From NCBI GenBank assembly GCA_027924585.1, contig BSBM01001941.1, forward strand, positions 124,001 through 188,000: DNA of 64,000 nucleotides, read 5' to 3'. This document shows, piece after piece, positions 23,680 to 35,742 of the stretch. Each line of letters begins with the position of its first letter. Position 1 is the stretch's first letter. The stretch comes from Larix kaempferi. Its lineage: Eukaryota > Streptophyta > Pinopsida > Pinales > Pinaceae. A program made the position numbers and the translations under genes. The notes below the pieces were generated by a model. It was not told the DNA's origin. It worked only from the letters and a program-made list of their open reading frames with translations, and did not search any database.

Positions 23680-24140
23680 TGCTAGGGATGATAGATGTCG
23701 AGGGGGTGTCATCCTAAACCTATAAGGAAATATTATATATTCCTATGCTTGGGGACTAGGTGGGACATACAATAACCAAGATAAATCTCTCACTTTGTGG
23801 CAATGATTAATGATAGTCAAAGAAATGGGATTCAAGAAAGTAACAATGCTAGGGGACTCAATGATGATTATTTTCCATGTGGTATCCAAATCCCTTCCTC
23901 ATGAACCTCAACTTAAAATGCTTACCTCACGAGCTCAAAATCATTTGGATAGTTTTGAATTGATATGTTATCAAAGGGTTGAACTCCATAGCACATGAAA
24001 TGGCCAATTAAGGATGCAACACTCCTTATGGCCCCGTTTTAAAAAAAAGGAGGGTCATTGTTTCTAATCCACCTACCGTAAGTTTCAAACCTAAATCCCT
24101 TTACATGAAATCATTCATCGATCAATACAAGTATCACAAC
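23680..24140 (+). pseudogene. RNase H domain of a LINE
   Basis: Around 23745-24060 on the plus strand, AWGLGGTYNNQDKSLTLWQ is followed by a stop. Then come IVKEMGFKKVTMLGDSMMII, HLDSFELICYQRV and ELNSIAHEMAN. This is the C-terminal half of the RNase H fold as found at the end of plant L1 ORF2 (GTNNQAE..AL / GDS / ..VADxLAN). The active-site Glu of NNQAE is replaced (NNQDK). It is oriented opposite to the LINE at 20720-22700, so it belongs to another copy. Confidence 0.7.
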
Positions 24141-25645
24141 TAAAAGTCACATGCAAGTTCAAATTAATGGTGATATTTTGGATTGTCCTCCACACCTTCC
24201 CCTTAGCAGGTTGCAGAATATGAATGGTGTCTTGACGAGACGGTTTGCTATGTGTGAGTTTATGTCCCTACCCTACCATTCAAGATCATTCTCTTGTTTC
24301 TCTTTCAATCCATTATTTTACCCTAAGGGAAACTTTGTGTGAGTCCTTTGGTTCTCTCTATATGATGTTGTTTGCATGGAATCTCAATTTTGGGGATTTC
24401 AATCTCTAATGTGGAAATTGGAGACATTTTCGTTGACTTACTAGTTTGATGCATGGTGATTTCCTAAAGGGAATCCTCCATGGGAGCTTAGGTGGTTTAT
24501 GTTTTATGTTGGTTGTTTGGATTTTGGAGTCTAGATTTTGGTGTTCTATATGAGGGGCTATTACTCCATTGCTTATCTAGAATATGTTGAGGTGAATTTT
24601 GGAAAGCAAATCCCTGTGGTCTTTTGAGACTTTATTGTTGGGTCCCATTATCTGGGTTTTATGTAGATGGTGTTTCCTTTGTTGGTGTTTAGGTTAACAT
24701 TGAGATATTATATGCATAGAGAGTTTGTTTGGAGTTTTAGGGTTCTTTCTTCAATTCATGCATCATCAAGGATTTTATGGGTATTAAGGAATCCAACTTT
24801 GAGGCTTATTTGGAAAGGCACTTAGTGGGGAAGGTGGCAAGTTCATATGAGCAACAAAATAGATGTGCCCACTATGAACACTTGGAGATAAGAAGAACAA
24901 TTCATCAATGTGAGCATCAGTACAATGACCCTTGAGAATGTGTTGCTCTGGATATGAGGTGATGGGAGACACAAAGAAAAGATTGGTAGCTTAATTATGC
25001 CATGGATCTCAAGGTGGGAAGAAGACAACTTGTATTAACAAAATATCAGTTAGAAAAAACACAAAGGCAAGGTGGTTTTATAGGATATAGGAGAAGAATG
25101 CAACAAAGAAAAGCTCGAAGAGGAATCAATGAAAATTAAGGATTTGTAGGACAAAGTTTTACACTTGGAATTGAAAAAAAGGCTTGGGTACAAAAAATTA
25201 AAATAATGCGTTTCCATAGGATTCAATGGGATCCCTTTGACTAGATCAAGTGGTTGCAATGGAAGAAGATACAATGGAACAACATATTGAGCAAATTGGA
25301 AAGCAAGACCCCTCTTTTATTGCATTAGTAGTAGGTTAGGAGAAAAATGCTCAACGTGGGTATGGTTAAATATTTTATAATAGACTACTAAGTTTTACAA
25401 GTTTGTATTTTTTGTAGGACAATTTGTAAGGCTTTACACAAGCCAAGTAGTGGAACCTAGAGTTAAAATGATGGGTATAGGAGAAATTAGTAGCACTTAT
25501 TTGGACATGTTGAAATTCTTGGAAGTTTTTTAGACATTATTAATCCCATTTTATTTTTATTTTTTTTGTATTAAAAGGATCGATAGTAAGGTCGTAGCCC
25601 CTCTCTTTTATATTAATACAAATAGGAACAATTTGTGTTAAAAAC
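24141..25645 (+). mobile_element. Probable LINE 3' region and tail
   Basis: Downstream of the RNase H block the sequence is mostly non-coding, with one lysine/glutamate-rich stretch near 25090-25200. It ends in AAGGTCGTAGCCCCTCTC followed by TTTATATTAATACAAA. This resembles 3' ends of plant LINEs, which often carry a G/T-rich stretch, a short 'TAGCCCC' block and an AT tail. The assignment is inferred from position and composition only. Confidence 0.4.
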
Positions 25646-27639
25646 AAAAAAATCGACATTGTGTGTAGTGTATGAGGATGATCACTACCTCATTTATGCT
25701 AATTAGTTTAGTTGGTGAAAGCACTAAATTGGTCAACTTTGAAGAACACCTTATGATAGTTGTCATGTTTGAGTTAGTCATATTTCATCACCCATTTAGT
25801 CACTCAAGTGGTATTCATACTGTTAAGTGATGGTGTTGATGTGGCATGTTAAGTTATTATTAAGTTAACACAAGCGCTAGCTAACAAACACAAGCAAATT
25901 GAATTCGGCACTATAGCATGGCGTCTAATGTTGAACTAGTGTTAGTTCTAATTTATAATTGTTGAGAATGAAATTAAAGATTGTAACAAAGAAAAGAAAC
26001 ATAAAGATACAATGAAAACCAAATTCTATTACCTATAGAACAATGACAAAGATTTTGATAGATACAATGGCTAGAATAGTGGTAATCATTTGAGAAGCAA
26101 TGTGTTTAGTGTTCTCATTCACATAAAGCCCCCAAGAAAAGGCCAAACCAACATTTTTATCATAATTCCAAAATACCAAGTAACAAAAACCAAAATATCT
26201 AAGAACCTTGACCCTAACATGAAGTTATGGTTGAGTGCACACATATAGTTTGAGGAAGTTGAGCTATACATTAAAAAGGTAGAGTGTTGTTCAAATAATA
26301 ACCTTTACCTTGTTGCTTCATTGTTGGTCCTCTTTAAATTTTTAGAGAGAGAATTTGTCATTGAATTGTAATGTCCTAGTTAATATGTCAAAATCCCCAA
26401 AAAATGCATGGGAATGCCCCCAAAAATGTGCCAAAAGTTTAGGACCCCAAAACTATTAATATCATAACCATTTATGCGATGAACATGGACGATCTCCCGG
26501 AACAAATGCTTAGTACAACATAAAGTTTATTTCTCTTGGTGTAGACTAACATCATTGAAATCTTAATGCAATCACTATTTTATGTAGGAAAAGCATCCGA
26601 TGATTTGCTGTAGACTGGAACTACGTTGACATTGGTTGTAACCATGGTAGTGCATAGACCACTAAGGAATCCCTTTGAGAATTTAAAATCTCTATTCCCA
26701 TATTAGAAAAAAAATTTCCTAAATAAAGATAATTGTTTTGATCAATATTCAAGGCCCTATGTGAATTAATGATACAAAAAAAAGTTACATGAGGGTTGTT
26801 AATAATCCCATTTGCATGTTTTTCTCTACTAATATTAATTTAAATTCTCGTGACAAGATCTTTGACCTTCATGGTTATTGAGGTGATAATAAATTGTTAC
26901 CTTGTGTATGTGTATACATTTATAGTGCCTTTGTAATTATCCTACAATGCATCTGGACTTATCCTACCACCATCAAGTCACTTTTAGAGTGATTAATTGT
27001 TGGACTTGGTTATGATCCTTTGCTACATTACTACATGTCTCAACTTCAATTCCTAGGGAAAGAGCTTTGAGGTGCTCAGGTGTTGTGGGTGATCATGTAT
27101 GTTTATCTCATGTGCATGTGTTTATAATGTGTTAGCTGCGGTTACTCAAACCCGGGGTTCAAATGGCTACGCCAACAGGTAACCTATAGGCGTTGGCATA
27201 TTCAATATATTAAAAACTAGGATAAGGTCTCACCCGAGATGCATGTAAGAATCACAAGTAATATCACAACAATTGCACAGGGAAGGAAGGGGGAATGCTC
27301 TCCATTTACCTATTCATTTAGGAAAGAAAGTAACCAACTTATTACGCATATATGGGACACAAAGCATACATTCAACACAATACATAATATAAAAACACAC
27401 ATTGCATGAAATATGGAGAAAAAGGTTTTCTATTAATCATCACAACCATACTGCATACATCCCATAACCCTCTGTTGTAATCTCCAAAAGCTTCATATTC
27501 AGCTCAAAAACTTAGGTGTTTCTCATGAATACTTTGAAATTCAGGTAAGGCATATCTATGTTAAGATCAATAGGAAATAGAATATAACCCAAGAGAGTAG
27601 AACCCGTCCCATTAAAAAAGATGCCTATAAATAGGCTCA
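25646..27639. other. No gene recognised
   Basis: AT-rich sequence without family-level matches. The 3' end and 3' LTR of the minus-strand host element D should lie here, because its accessory frame runs off leftwards near 27640. I could not locate a polypurine tract or LTR boundary. A palindromic TATA-like GCCTAT-AA-ATAGGC lies near 27624-27637. Confidence 0.4.
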
Positions 27640-28334
27640 TGTTCCCTTTATGGTCGCTAGTCCACGCATGGCATTTTGGATGGCCTTGGTATCATGCAAA
27701 ATGCCACACATGGGTTACTACTGATACATGTCATGAGATTCCTGTGTGCTACTTGTTACCGGTTGTATTCTTTGGCGCCCAAGCCCTTTCCTCAAAACTT
27801 GGGTTCCAACAGGTCCCCAACACTATGTTTGGCTTTCCCTTGAGCCAATCTTCAATATTTGAAAATGGCCTGCTGGACTGAAGATAACACTTGACTGATC
27901 TGGTATGTGAACTCAAACAATGCACATCCAATTGCTCCACAAGATGTAGTAATCTCTTAAAATCATTGTGTAATTGGGTATCATGTTGTAACATGGCAGG
28001 CTACAGTTGAGGTCGTGCAATTTCCCCCAATGCAATAAATTTCTTTGATTTTTCATGGAACTTTGTAATATGCAAGTATTGCTTCTCTACTTGTTCATGA
28101 AACTGCATAACTTGATTGGTTAATTTCTGCTACTCTGCATGATTCGACACTATTTTCTTGGTCAAGGCTGATATTTTTGTCATGGCATCCATTAACGCAG
28201 ACATGGGAAAATCTATTAGAGATGACTTCTTTCTCTTTACCTGCTCTTCCCAAGTCTTTATTTACTCTTCTTTCTAAGTAATTTCTCGTGCTTCTTGCAG
28301 ATAAATCCACAATTGAAAACCAATATTCACCAAC
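27640..28334 (-). pseudogene. Element D accessory frame, distal part
   Basis: The minus strand reads an alpha-helical, Lys/Glu/Gln-rich segment. It includes WEEQVKRKKSSLIDFPMS, DAMTKISALTKKIVSN, MQFHEQVEKQYLHITKF and DFKRLLHLVEQLD. The next part holds WLKGKPNIVLGTCW. It is coiled-coil-like in composition. It continues the frame that breaks off at 41926, on the other side of element AB. Such an extra frame downstream of integrase is known in Tat-lineage elements, but I cannot assign a function. Confidence 0.55.
28330..28334. repeat. Target duplication CCAAC, left of AB
   Basis: CCAAC here and at 41922-41926 flank the three-LTR element AB. On the minus strand they are GTTGG. One copy fits the interrupted accessory frame of D. 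Confidence 0.7.
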
Positions 28335-29418
28335 TGTAATAGAATTTTCATAGGAGGAAAACCTCATGGACAATAATAAGGCTCCCGAAAACCTAGTCCA
28401 AGACAGAAAGAAACAAATGGTTTCTATATCTATTAGATATAGCACACATGTGCAAGCACATATAAAAGGAAAGAAGATAAAGATAGATTTCTCACCTCAT
28501 CCAAGATGATTGTCCTCACTACTCCTTGTTGACGTAGCTCCTTGCTTGATGATCCAAGGAGGTGAACCTGTAGTCAAAGGAAAAGAGACAATCTACTTTC
28601 CTAGAATAGCATGTTAGGCTAAATCTATTCACTTAAACAAGTAACAAATTGAGACATTCCAATATGAAATACACAATCTGGGAGAATAGGCCAAGTTATC
28701 TATTAGAAATCCAAAGAGAAGATGATGCAATGTGATATTATACCTTAGTTCATTTCGACAGCATCTCCTCCAACGCTTTCTAACAAGCCACCTTTGAGAA
28801 TCTTGAGAACATAAGGATCTCCTCACTAGAAATTCTGAATTATAGTTTACACTTAGTCTCTATGTCTCTATGTCTCTAAATCCAAAACCAAAGAGTAATG
28901 GTATTTATATAGTAAGAGGAAGCTCAACCAACATGGAGAAGGATTTAGATCATGAGAGAAATATGTGGATCTAAGTAGGATAAAGTGGATCACATGATAT
29001 TCATCTTTCCTTGAAGGGAAAAACAGAGTGATACTCAAAAATATGATGGAATCCTTGAGATAGAAGATCCCTAGATCCATGGAAAAATCCCCTCAACAAT
29101 ATTTTCGCACACTGAGAACTGAGTAAAACATGAAAATGTAGTCAATTTCGTGCCCTAGAAACTGAGCAAAACGCGAACATGTTGTAATTTCCGCGCCTCC
29201 ATAACTTAGCAGAGCGCGAAAATTCCTCTTTTGATGGTTTTAAGGAGGTTTGGTGAAGTGGTATTTGACCCCATTAGGTTAAGTAACTTCTCCAACTTGG
29301 ATGGGGAGTAAGTACACCATGTGATGATAGGGATAACAAACCTAGGAGGTTGTGAAACTTAATGCTTTCCATGGTGGTAAAGCATGTATAGTCAAGGATG
29401 ACAAACTGAGGTATAACA
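28335..29418 (-). repeat. AB LTR A (3' LTR)
   Basis: It begins TGTAATAG and ends GTATAACA on the plus strand (minus strand TGTTATAC...CTATTACA). It is homologous but diverged along its length to 37521-38569. The last 400 bp are best conserved, including the GAGGTATAACA end. Confidence 0.65.
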
Positions 29419-29436
29419 GATGCCCCCTAAAATGTG
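29419..29436 (-). promoter_or_regulatory. Polypurine tract of AB, copy 1
   Basis: The minus strand reads TTTTAGGGGGCATC immediately before the TGTTATACC LTR start. The equivalent at 38570-38583 reads TTTAGGAGGCACC. Confidence 0.5.
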
Positions 29437-30569
29437 AGGTCGGAAAAAAGTATGATGGCCGAAACACTTTACCAAATCACAGATTCTCAAAAGATAGCCA
29501 GAAGAAAGGTTAGAGGAGAGTTGCGAAGGATCAATATATCTTTATCTCCCCCGAGGCGGGCATACCCATGCTCGGAACAAACTAATTCAAAACATGGCGA
29601 CCAACCAATACATTCTTGATCCATGATAGTATTGACTAAGGACATGGCCACCGAAATACAATGTGGATCCATATCTAAACGACTGAATGAAATCATGGCT
29701 ATGACCATACAAAGTAGATCCATGACGAGATAATAACACAACCATGACCAATACAAAGTGGATCTGTGTGGCAGTATATCAGTGAGGTCACAACCATAAT
29801 ATCTGCGTGTGAACCTACTAAAAAATTCTACATCGCAACCTGGGTATGATAACAAGATATCAGAACAACCCAGGGTCTTCTACCCAATCTCGAAATGATG
29901 TGAATCTAACCATGCGAATACAATGTGTTGAAGTCGAACATGGTAGAAACCACTTGATTACTGGTCAATGATGTAAAGCGTTCACAAGTGTGAGGGAAAT
30001 CATCAATGATTATAATGATACCCAATGTATCACAGTACATTCCACCGAATGTGAATAGGTGAGTTGGATTCGAACACTCGTAGAATATTCCGATCATTCG
30101 ACAATGATGTAAACCCATTGTTGAAAGCAAGGAAACCTACCATTGAGGTATACAGGTCCCAAGGTACTAGATTGGTTTCTAAGTTCAATTCCCAGATGAT
30201 GAGATGAAGTTGACAAGAATAGACTCGTCGAAGGAGGGCCATAATGAATCCCACATCATCAACACTAAACCGAGACAAGGTAGTGATGTCGAATAAAGAT
30301 ATGAATGAGTACTGACACGAGGATGAAAGGTCAATGCTATTGTAGAAGGTTGACTCATGCTAACACTTTCCTTTGAACATATGACGGCATGACAAATGAC
30401 TTGGAAGCATTGACTTAAAGAAGCAAAAAGCCAAAACGTAACACGACAATGACTAAGGCATTCTTTGGATGAATCAAAGGAGGAGGATGACTCATGATCT
30501 TGGTTATGACTCAAAGACATGTTGAATAAACAACTGTAAGACAAGACACGAATAGATTCCATGATCAAA
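29437..30569. repeat. AB internal region copy 1, left part: inverted-repeat units
   Basis: Successive short segments are self-complementary. Examples are CAATAC/GTATTG at about 29607-29636, CATGG/CCATG at about 29694-29724, TGATA/TATCA at about 29848-29862, CACTTG/CAAGTG at about 29951-29990 and CATTC/GAATG at about 30039-30052. TTCGACAATG pairs with CATTGTTGAA at about 30097-30125 with one wobble. The homologous region is 38587-39730. Open frames here look accidental. Element E interrupts the region at 30575. Confidence 0.55.
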
Positions 30570-30574
30570 GGTAA

Positions 30575-31135
30575 TGATCCACATCACAGTTGGCATGCTT
30601 GTCGAATGCTAACAGTTTCATGACAAGTCATCGACTTCGACACAACTTTGGCAAGTTGTCGAACTACGACATGACTTCGACACACTCCAAGACTTCGGCA
30701 AGTTCAGCAACCTCAAAACAGTTTCACGACGTCGACATGTAGTGTCAACCTGTGACTTGCACAACATCAACTTGCGACTTGCGACTGTCGAACTTCAACA
30801 AAATGTCTCTCTGTCTTCCAATCGACTATAACAGCTGAACTGCCAAACCGTTCTAACTTCTCTTGTAACTTAACGTAACGGGCAGGAACCCAAGCGTCTC
30901 AGCACTCTATATAAGCATGTAAAATATTGTAACATACATCTTATCAATGTATTATCTTTACATCTAGTAATAGAGATATCAGTTCGCATTCATGCATATT
31001 GTCTATGTATATGTGTTCATCTATGTAGTGTATTCCTGCTTTGCTTATTTTATTTCTTATGCTTCCGCCATAACAAAGCCGACTCATTCAGTCAAACTGT
31101 TGTCCCCCGCGTGTTTCTTGGTCGCATGCGGATCA
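30575..31135 (+). repeat. 5' LTR of element E
   Basis: This is 561 bp. It is rich in TCGAC words and small inverted repeats, for example CAACTT-TGGC-AAGTTG near 30642-30658. A TATA motif, TATATAAG, is at about 30908-30915. Confidence 0.92.
30908..30915 (+). promoter_or_regulatory. TATA box of the E LTR
   Basis: CTCTATATAAGCATG lies in mid-LTR and is conserved in the 3' LTR at about 36057-36064, which supports a promoter role. Confidence 0.65.
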
Positions 31136-31137
31136 TT

Positions 31138-31148
31138 CGTATCAGAGC
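31138..31148 (+). promoter_or_regulatory. Primer binding site of element E
   Basis: CGTATCAGAGC follows the LTR end after two bases. It matches the initiator-Met-type TGGTATCAGAGC except at its first positions. Confidence 0.7.
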
Positions 31149-31297
31149 AAATTCAGAGCTCATTCAGAGCTTTGTCAAAGCACATAAGCTTTGTTCGTGC
31201 TTAAGTTTGTGTAGACACTTCCATCGAAGTTACCTGACTTATGCCGGTTCAAACTCGCTCGTAGACTCAACAATCCAATCAGACACTACCTCCGAAT

Positions 31298-32030
31298 ATG
31301 GCAGAAGAAACATGCAAAAGAGATGCAATCGACGAGACACAACATCTCATAGAGAAAGCGTTGGCTCAACAACGGACTGAGATGTTCCCCCAGTTCAATG
31401 AGATTCTCACGCGATTTGTTCAATTTCAGGAGCATTTCCAACGAGAACTAACTCTGACAAAATCAGCCCCTTCAAAGTGCAAATGAATTTGGACATACTA
31501 AATCTAGAAGGAAATATTGACACGGAATCCGTTTATAATTGGGTACAACAATTGGAATCCTATTACTTAGTGAATCAACTCTCAGAAGCCGACAAGATCA
31601 CCATTGCATCCTTAAAGATGTCAACATCTATGCATTGTTGGTGCTAGAACCTCTCGACAAAGATGGAGAAAAGCGGAGACCCCATCGACACATGGGAGAA
31701 ATTTGTCAAATACATCCGAAAGGAAATTTACCTGCCCAAGTACCTTGAGCAGCAATATAAGAAGTGGCAGCAGCTAAGGCAATGGAAATACCAGTCCATA
31801 CAAAGTTACACCGATGAATTCTATCGACTCATGGCTAGACTTGGCGTTCAAGAGGAAGAAAAATTGCTTGTTTTGAAGTACGTTAACGAATTATCCCAGT
31901 ACATTCAGCAAGAGATGGAGTTTCTGACTATCAATACGCTTGTGGATGCATTACACTATGCTAGCAAACTTGAAACCAAGCAAAAGGGAAAAGCGCGCTT
32001 CGCAACAAATTCGACATTAGGATGACCAGC
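31298..32030 (+). pseudogene. Element E gag
   Basis: A start at 31298 (MAEETCKRDAIDE, QQRTEMFPQFNEIL) is helical and Gln-rich. A frameshift near 31480 moves into the frame running from 31483. That frame carries the retrotransposon gag block: YNWVQQLESYY, QLSEADKITIASLKM, then an in-frame TAG at about 31651. It then reads DTWEKFVKYIRKEIYLP and QSIQSYTDEFYRLMARLG. The block forms the capsid-like core that packages element RNA. The fold remains recognisable over about 240 residues despite the shift and stop. Confidence 0.85.
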
Positions 32031-32052
32031 CGATAAGAAGGCACCAGCCGAC

Positions 32053-32343
32053 TTGGACAAGTTGAAATATTCTCAGCCGACTCTGCCAAAGCCAGATCAC
32101 GGCAAAACGCCTTTTCACAAAAAGGAACGTAGCAAGCAACCTACTGGAAAATGGTGCAATTACCATCACTCATCTTGGCATGATACGTCTGAATGCAAAG
32201 CTCGGAAGACCTTTTTGGAAAAAGTGTTGACATCCAACGCATTCGACAAGACTGTGGTAGAATCTAATCCAGAAGCAACGAATCTTTTGACATCGACATT
32301 GACAACTCTAGCAGCCTCGACTATCGTCGACGAGGAGGAATGA
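32053..32343 (+). pseudogene. Element E zinc knuckle and protease lead-in
   Basis: WCNYHHSSWHDTSEC gives a C-X2-H-X4-H-X4-C knuckle, a variant of the CCHC nucleic-acid-binding motif seen in some plant gypsy gag proteins. It lies about 30 residues into this segment. A Thr/Leu-rich stretch and a stop follow at 32341. The aspartic-protease motif expected next is not intact: around 32390-32410 the reading includes PLHLIVDNRSHKNF-like residues without a clear D-T/S-G. Confidence 0.65.
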
Positions 32344-32492
32344 GAGTGCCTGTTCCATACACAAATATGGGTTCAAAACAATCCATTGCATTTGATTGTG
32401 GACAACAGGAGCCACAAGAACTTTGTTTATGAAGAACTTGTGAAGAAACTAGGTCTTGTGACCACTCTGCATCCTTAGCCTTACAACATCGG

Positions 32493-33660
32493 TTGGATGA
32501 AGGATGGAAAAGAGCTAAGGATTACCCAACAATGCAAGCTCGCATTGTTGGGTACTTTGCGACGTGGAACCACTTTGAATATGAAGTACTTTGCGACGTG
32601 GCACCACTCTTCGTAGTCAATGCCCTATTTGGGAAACATTACCTATGGGATATCCATGGAAGTTACCAGTCACGATCGCAGAAGGTGATTGTCAAAATTC
32701 GAAATCAACGGTACAACATACCAGAGCGACGACCTACACCAACGGTTGCAATGATATCTGCTAAACAGACAAAGAAGCTCATCAATCATGCTCAGAAGTT
32801 CGCATTGATTATGATAAAGCCGCAACATTCTAGGAAGGTTGCAACGACAAGTCGTGTCACCGACGAGTGCAGCACGCTACAAAAGTAGCAAATCGACAAT
32901 ATTCTTGATGAGTATCGAAACCTGTTCCAAGTTCCACACGGAGTACCTCTACATTTCCAAGTAAAACACTCTATTGATTTTTCTCATGGTTCTTCTTTTC
33001 CTAACGCATCTGTCTACAGAAGATATATTCTCGAAAATGAAGAGATTCGCGGACAAATACAAGAATTGATCGACAAAGGTCATATCCAACCCAACCCCTC
33101 CCCTTGAATATGAGACTTGGCGCATGTGCATCAACTACAGGGAACTCAAGAAAATATCGGTGAAGAATCGATACCCTCTGACATGGATAGATGAGCTCAT
33201 CGACTGTCTTAAAGGTGCTAAGTTATTTACTAAGCTCGACCTCAAGTCGGCATATCATCAGATTCCAATCGAGCCCTCATATGTATGGAAAATTGCTTTC
33301 AATACCAAGGAAGGATTGTTTGAATGGTTAGTCGTGCCTTTCGGCTTAACCAATACACCTGCAACCTTCATGTGATACATGGATAACATTCTTCGACCTT
33401 TCATCGAAAAATGGGTCATTGTCTATCTTGACGACATATTTATTTTCAGTCGATCATGGGATGAACATGTCGGACAAATTCAATAAGTCCTCGACACTCT
33501 CCATCAACATCGACTCTACTGAACATGGACAAATGTTCCTTTGCGATGAACAACATCAAATATTTGGGGTTTGTAATTGACTCTGCAGGCATCCACGTCG
33601 ACCGAGACAATGTACAAATTCTCAAATATTGGCCCATTCCTCACAGCATTCAATAAATAA
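32493..33660 (+). pseudogene. Element E protease tail, linker and reverse transcriptase
   Basis: From 32493 to 32888 comes the protease-distal segment (DVAPLFVVNALFGKHYLWD). A linker follows (NILDEYRNLFQVPHGVP) and the RT entry (IQELIDKGHIQPNPS). RT proper reads MCINYRELKKISVKNRYPL, KLFTKLDLKSAYHQIPI and VVPFGLTNTPATFM, then a TGA. It continues with VIVYLDDIFIFS near 33419-33454, which includes the YLDD catalytic pair. A frame change follows near 33485. Upstream of MCINYREL the usual GSPIVLVKKKDG block is missing, so a short deletion is likely at about 33100. It copied element RNA into DNA when active. Confidence 0.9.
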
Positions 33661-33849
33661 GAAGTTTTCTTGGTTTGGAAAATTTATATCGACGATTCAT
33701 ACTCGGCTTCAATCACATATCTTAGCCCTTGAATCAATTGACGAAAGGAAGTGGGAAAATTGTCTTCAAATGGACACCGACACAACAATAATCTTTTGAA
33801 CAGCTCGAGCACAAGCTCTGCACTACACCAGTACTTGTGTTACCTGATT

Positions 33850-34230
33850 TGCATCAGCCCTTTGAGATTGAGACAGACGCATCGGACTATGCCTTAGGCG
33901 CAGTGATCACTAAGTCTGGTCACCCAATCGCTTTTCATTCCAAAACTTTTAACGACGACGTTAGAAGATATTCTCCGTATGAAAAATAATTGTACGCCAT
34001 TGTGCAAGCTCTCAAGAAATGGAGGCATTACATCCTTAGCAAGGAAACAATCATCCTTACTGACGATAATCCTCTTCGGTTCACTCCGACCCAGTCGAAA
34101 CTACAAACAACTTGACATATCAAGTGGATTAATTACCTGCAACAATTCCAGTTGGTAATTAAGTATCGTAAAGGTGAAGGTAACGTCACCGCTGATTATC
34201 TAAGCAGACCACCCATTACTCTCCTTTTTA
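33850..34230 (+). pseudogene. Element E RNase H
   Basis: FEIETDASDYALGAVI and HSKTFNDDVRRYSPYEK are followed by a stop. Then come LYAIVQALKKWRHYIL, TDDNPLRF (normally TDH), HIKWINYLQQFQLVIKYR and NVTADYLSRPP, in the order of Ty3/gypsy RNase H. The first and third active-site acids are visible (DAS, TDD). In-frame stops at about 33988 and 34114 disable it. Confidence 0.88.
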
Positions 34231-34404
34231 CAGTGACGAGTATGCAGGGATATGACACCACTACTTGGCCTCAGTTGTATCAGGAAGACATCGAATTTTC
34301 ACCAATCTATCAACAGATTCAGATTGACAAGCCGTCGATCGTCAACTATTTCCTGAAAGATACCTTGTTATACAAGCTCAGTTAGCTTTGTGTACCGACA
34401 GGTG

Positions 34405-35489
34405 AGCATCGACAATAACTCATTTGGGATGCACACTACAACAAGACTGTAGGACACTTTGGGGGAGCAAAGACGCTTGCTATTCTACAAAAGTATTTCT
34501 TTTTTCCTACACTTAAAACTGACGTCAACAAGTACATTTGATCATGCGTGGTTTGTGCCATTGCTAAACTGCCTAATCGACAACAGGGATTGTACACACC
34601 TTTTCCAGTTCCTAGTCGACCATGGGAATCTATTTATATGGACTACTTGACAGGATATCCTACTACCAAACATCAACATGACACAATCTTAGTAGTAGTC
34701 GATAGATTTTCCAAGATGGCCATTCTCATTCCATGCAAGAAGATGACGACAGAGCAGCAAACCGCTCAGCTCTTCTTCGCACGTGTTTGGAAACACTTTG
34801 GTTTACCGACAACCATTATTTTCGATCGAGATGCCAGATTCACCAACATCTTTTGGAAGACTCTTTGGCAGCAGCTCGACACACGACTCTCATTGTCAAC
34901 AACTTTCCATCCTCAGACCGACGGACAGACAGAATTGTGAATCGCTTGGTCGTACAATTGCTTCGCATGTACAACCACAAGCATCGATGAACATGGGATG
35001 ATAGTATTCCATACATACAACACAGCTACAATCATGCTCAGCACAGCTCTACGGGTAAGAGTCCATTCGATATTTGTTACGGATTTCAACCCTCAGCGCC
35101 TATGGACTTGATCAACTCCTCGACAGAGTCAAACTCCTACACCGACTACAATCAATGGGAAGTTGACAAAGCATTGAAGTTCCGAGAACAGATTTGTGGC
35201 ATCCAACGACAAGCATAGGAAATGTTGCAATGAGCAAACTTGAAAGCTAAGAGCCGACACGATAAGCATCGTATTCCTCATTCATTCCAAATTGGGGATA
35301 AGGTCTGGTTACATCTAAAGAAGGAGCACTTCACTGGTCCATACAAGAAGTTGAAACCTTTGCGCTATGGTCCATACAGTATTCTTCAGCAGATTGGAGA
35401 AAACGATTTCCAGCTCGACATTCATGCATGCTTGGGTCTGCATCTAGTATTCAATGTGGATCTATTTTGACCATACCATGCACCACTAT
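34405..35489 (+). pseudogene. Element E integrase with GPY/F tail
   Basis: The zinc-binding N-terminus reads GHFGGAKTLAILQKYFF and CVVCAIAK. The catalytic core shows IYMDYLTGYPTT, the VVVDRFSKMA block, TIIFDRDARFTNIFW and LSTTFHPQTDGQTE, covering D, D and E of the DD35E triad. It then breaks at a stop near 34939. The C-terminal part at 35240-35470 holds HSFQIGDKVWLHLKKEHF, GPYKKLKPLRYGPYSIL and NDFQLDI, a GPY/F module. Further weak reading to about 35730 (VGRRVHLTRMN) sits where chromoviruses carry a chromodomain. I would not call it one. Confidence 0.88.
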
Positions 35490-35729
35490 TGGAACAGAGC
35501 GACTTGCAAATAGCAGAACCTGACGACATCCATCCAGGTGTTCAGGAGCCTCTTCCTTGCGACACCATTGTGGGACGACGAGTACACCTTACAAGGATGA
35601 ACACATTTCCCTTATTTTAGGTTGCTAACGACAGACATATCCCAGCAAAAGGAAAATGGTACTCTGCTACTGAACTAACTGATAAGTTTCCTCACCTTCA
35701 CGAGCAAACAATAGGAACCATTGTTTCTT

Positions 35730-35742
35730 AAGGAAGGAGGTC
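35730..35742 (+). promoter_or_regulatory. Polypurine tract of element E
   Basis: AAGGAAGGAGG directly precedes the 3' LTR. Confidence 0.75.

Noticed and set aside
27620-27640. TATA box of a host gene (CTATAAATAG)
   Set aside because: No coding sequence follows on the plus strand, and the site lies in the decayed accessory region of element D. It is a near-palindrome in AT-rich sequence.
29434-30568. Several minus-strand frames of 60-127 codons in the AB interior
   Set aside because: They share no motifs, are not conserved in the second interior copy, and overlap inverted-repeat units.
35500-35740. Chromodomain at the end of the integrase of element E
   Set aside because: GRRVHLTR-like residues are suggestive, but the conserved aromatic and EDATWE-type core seen in element C is absent.
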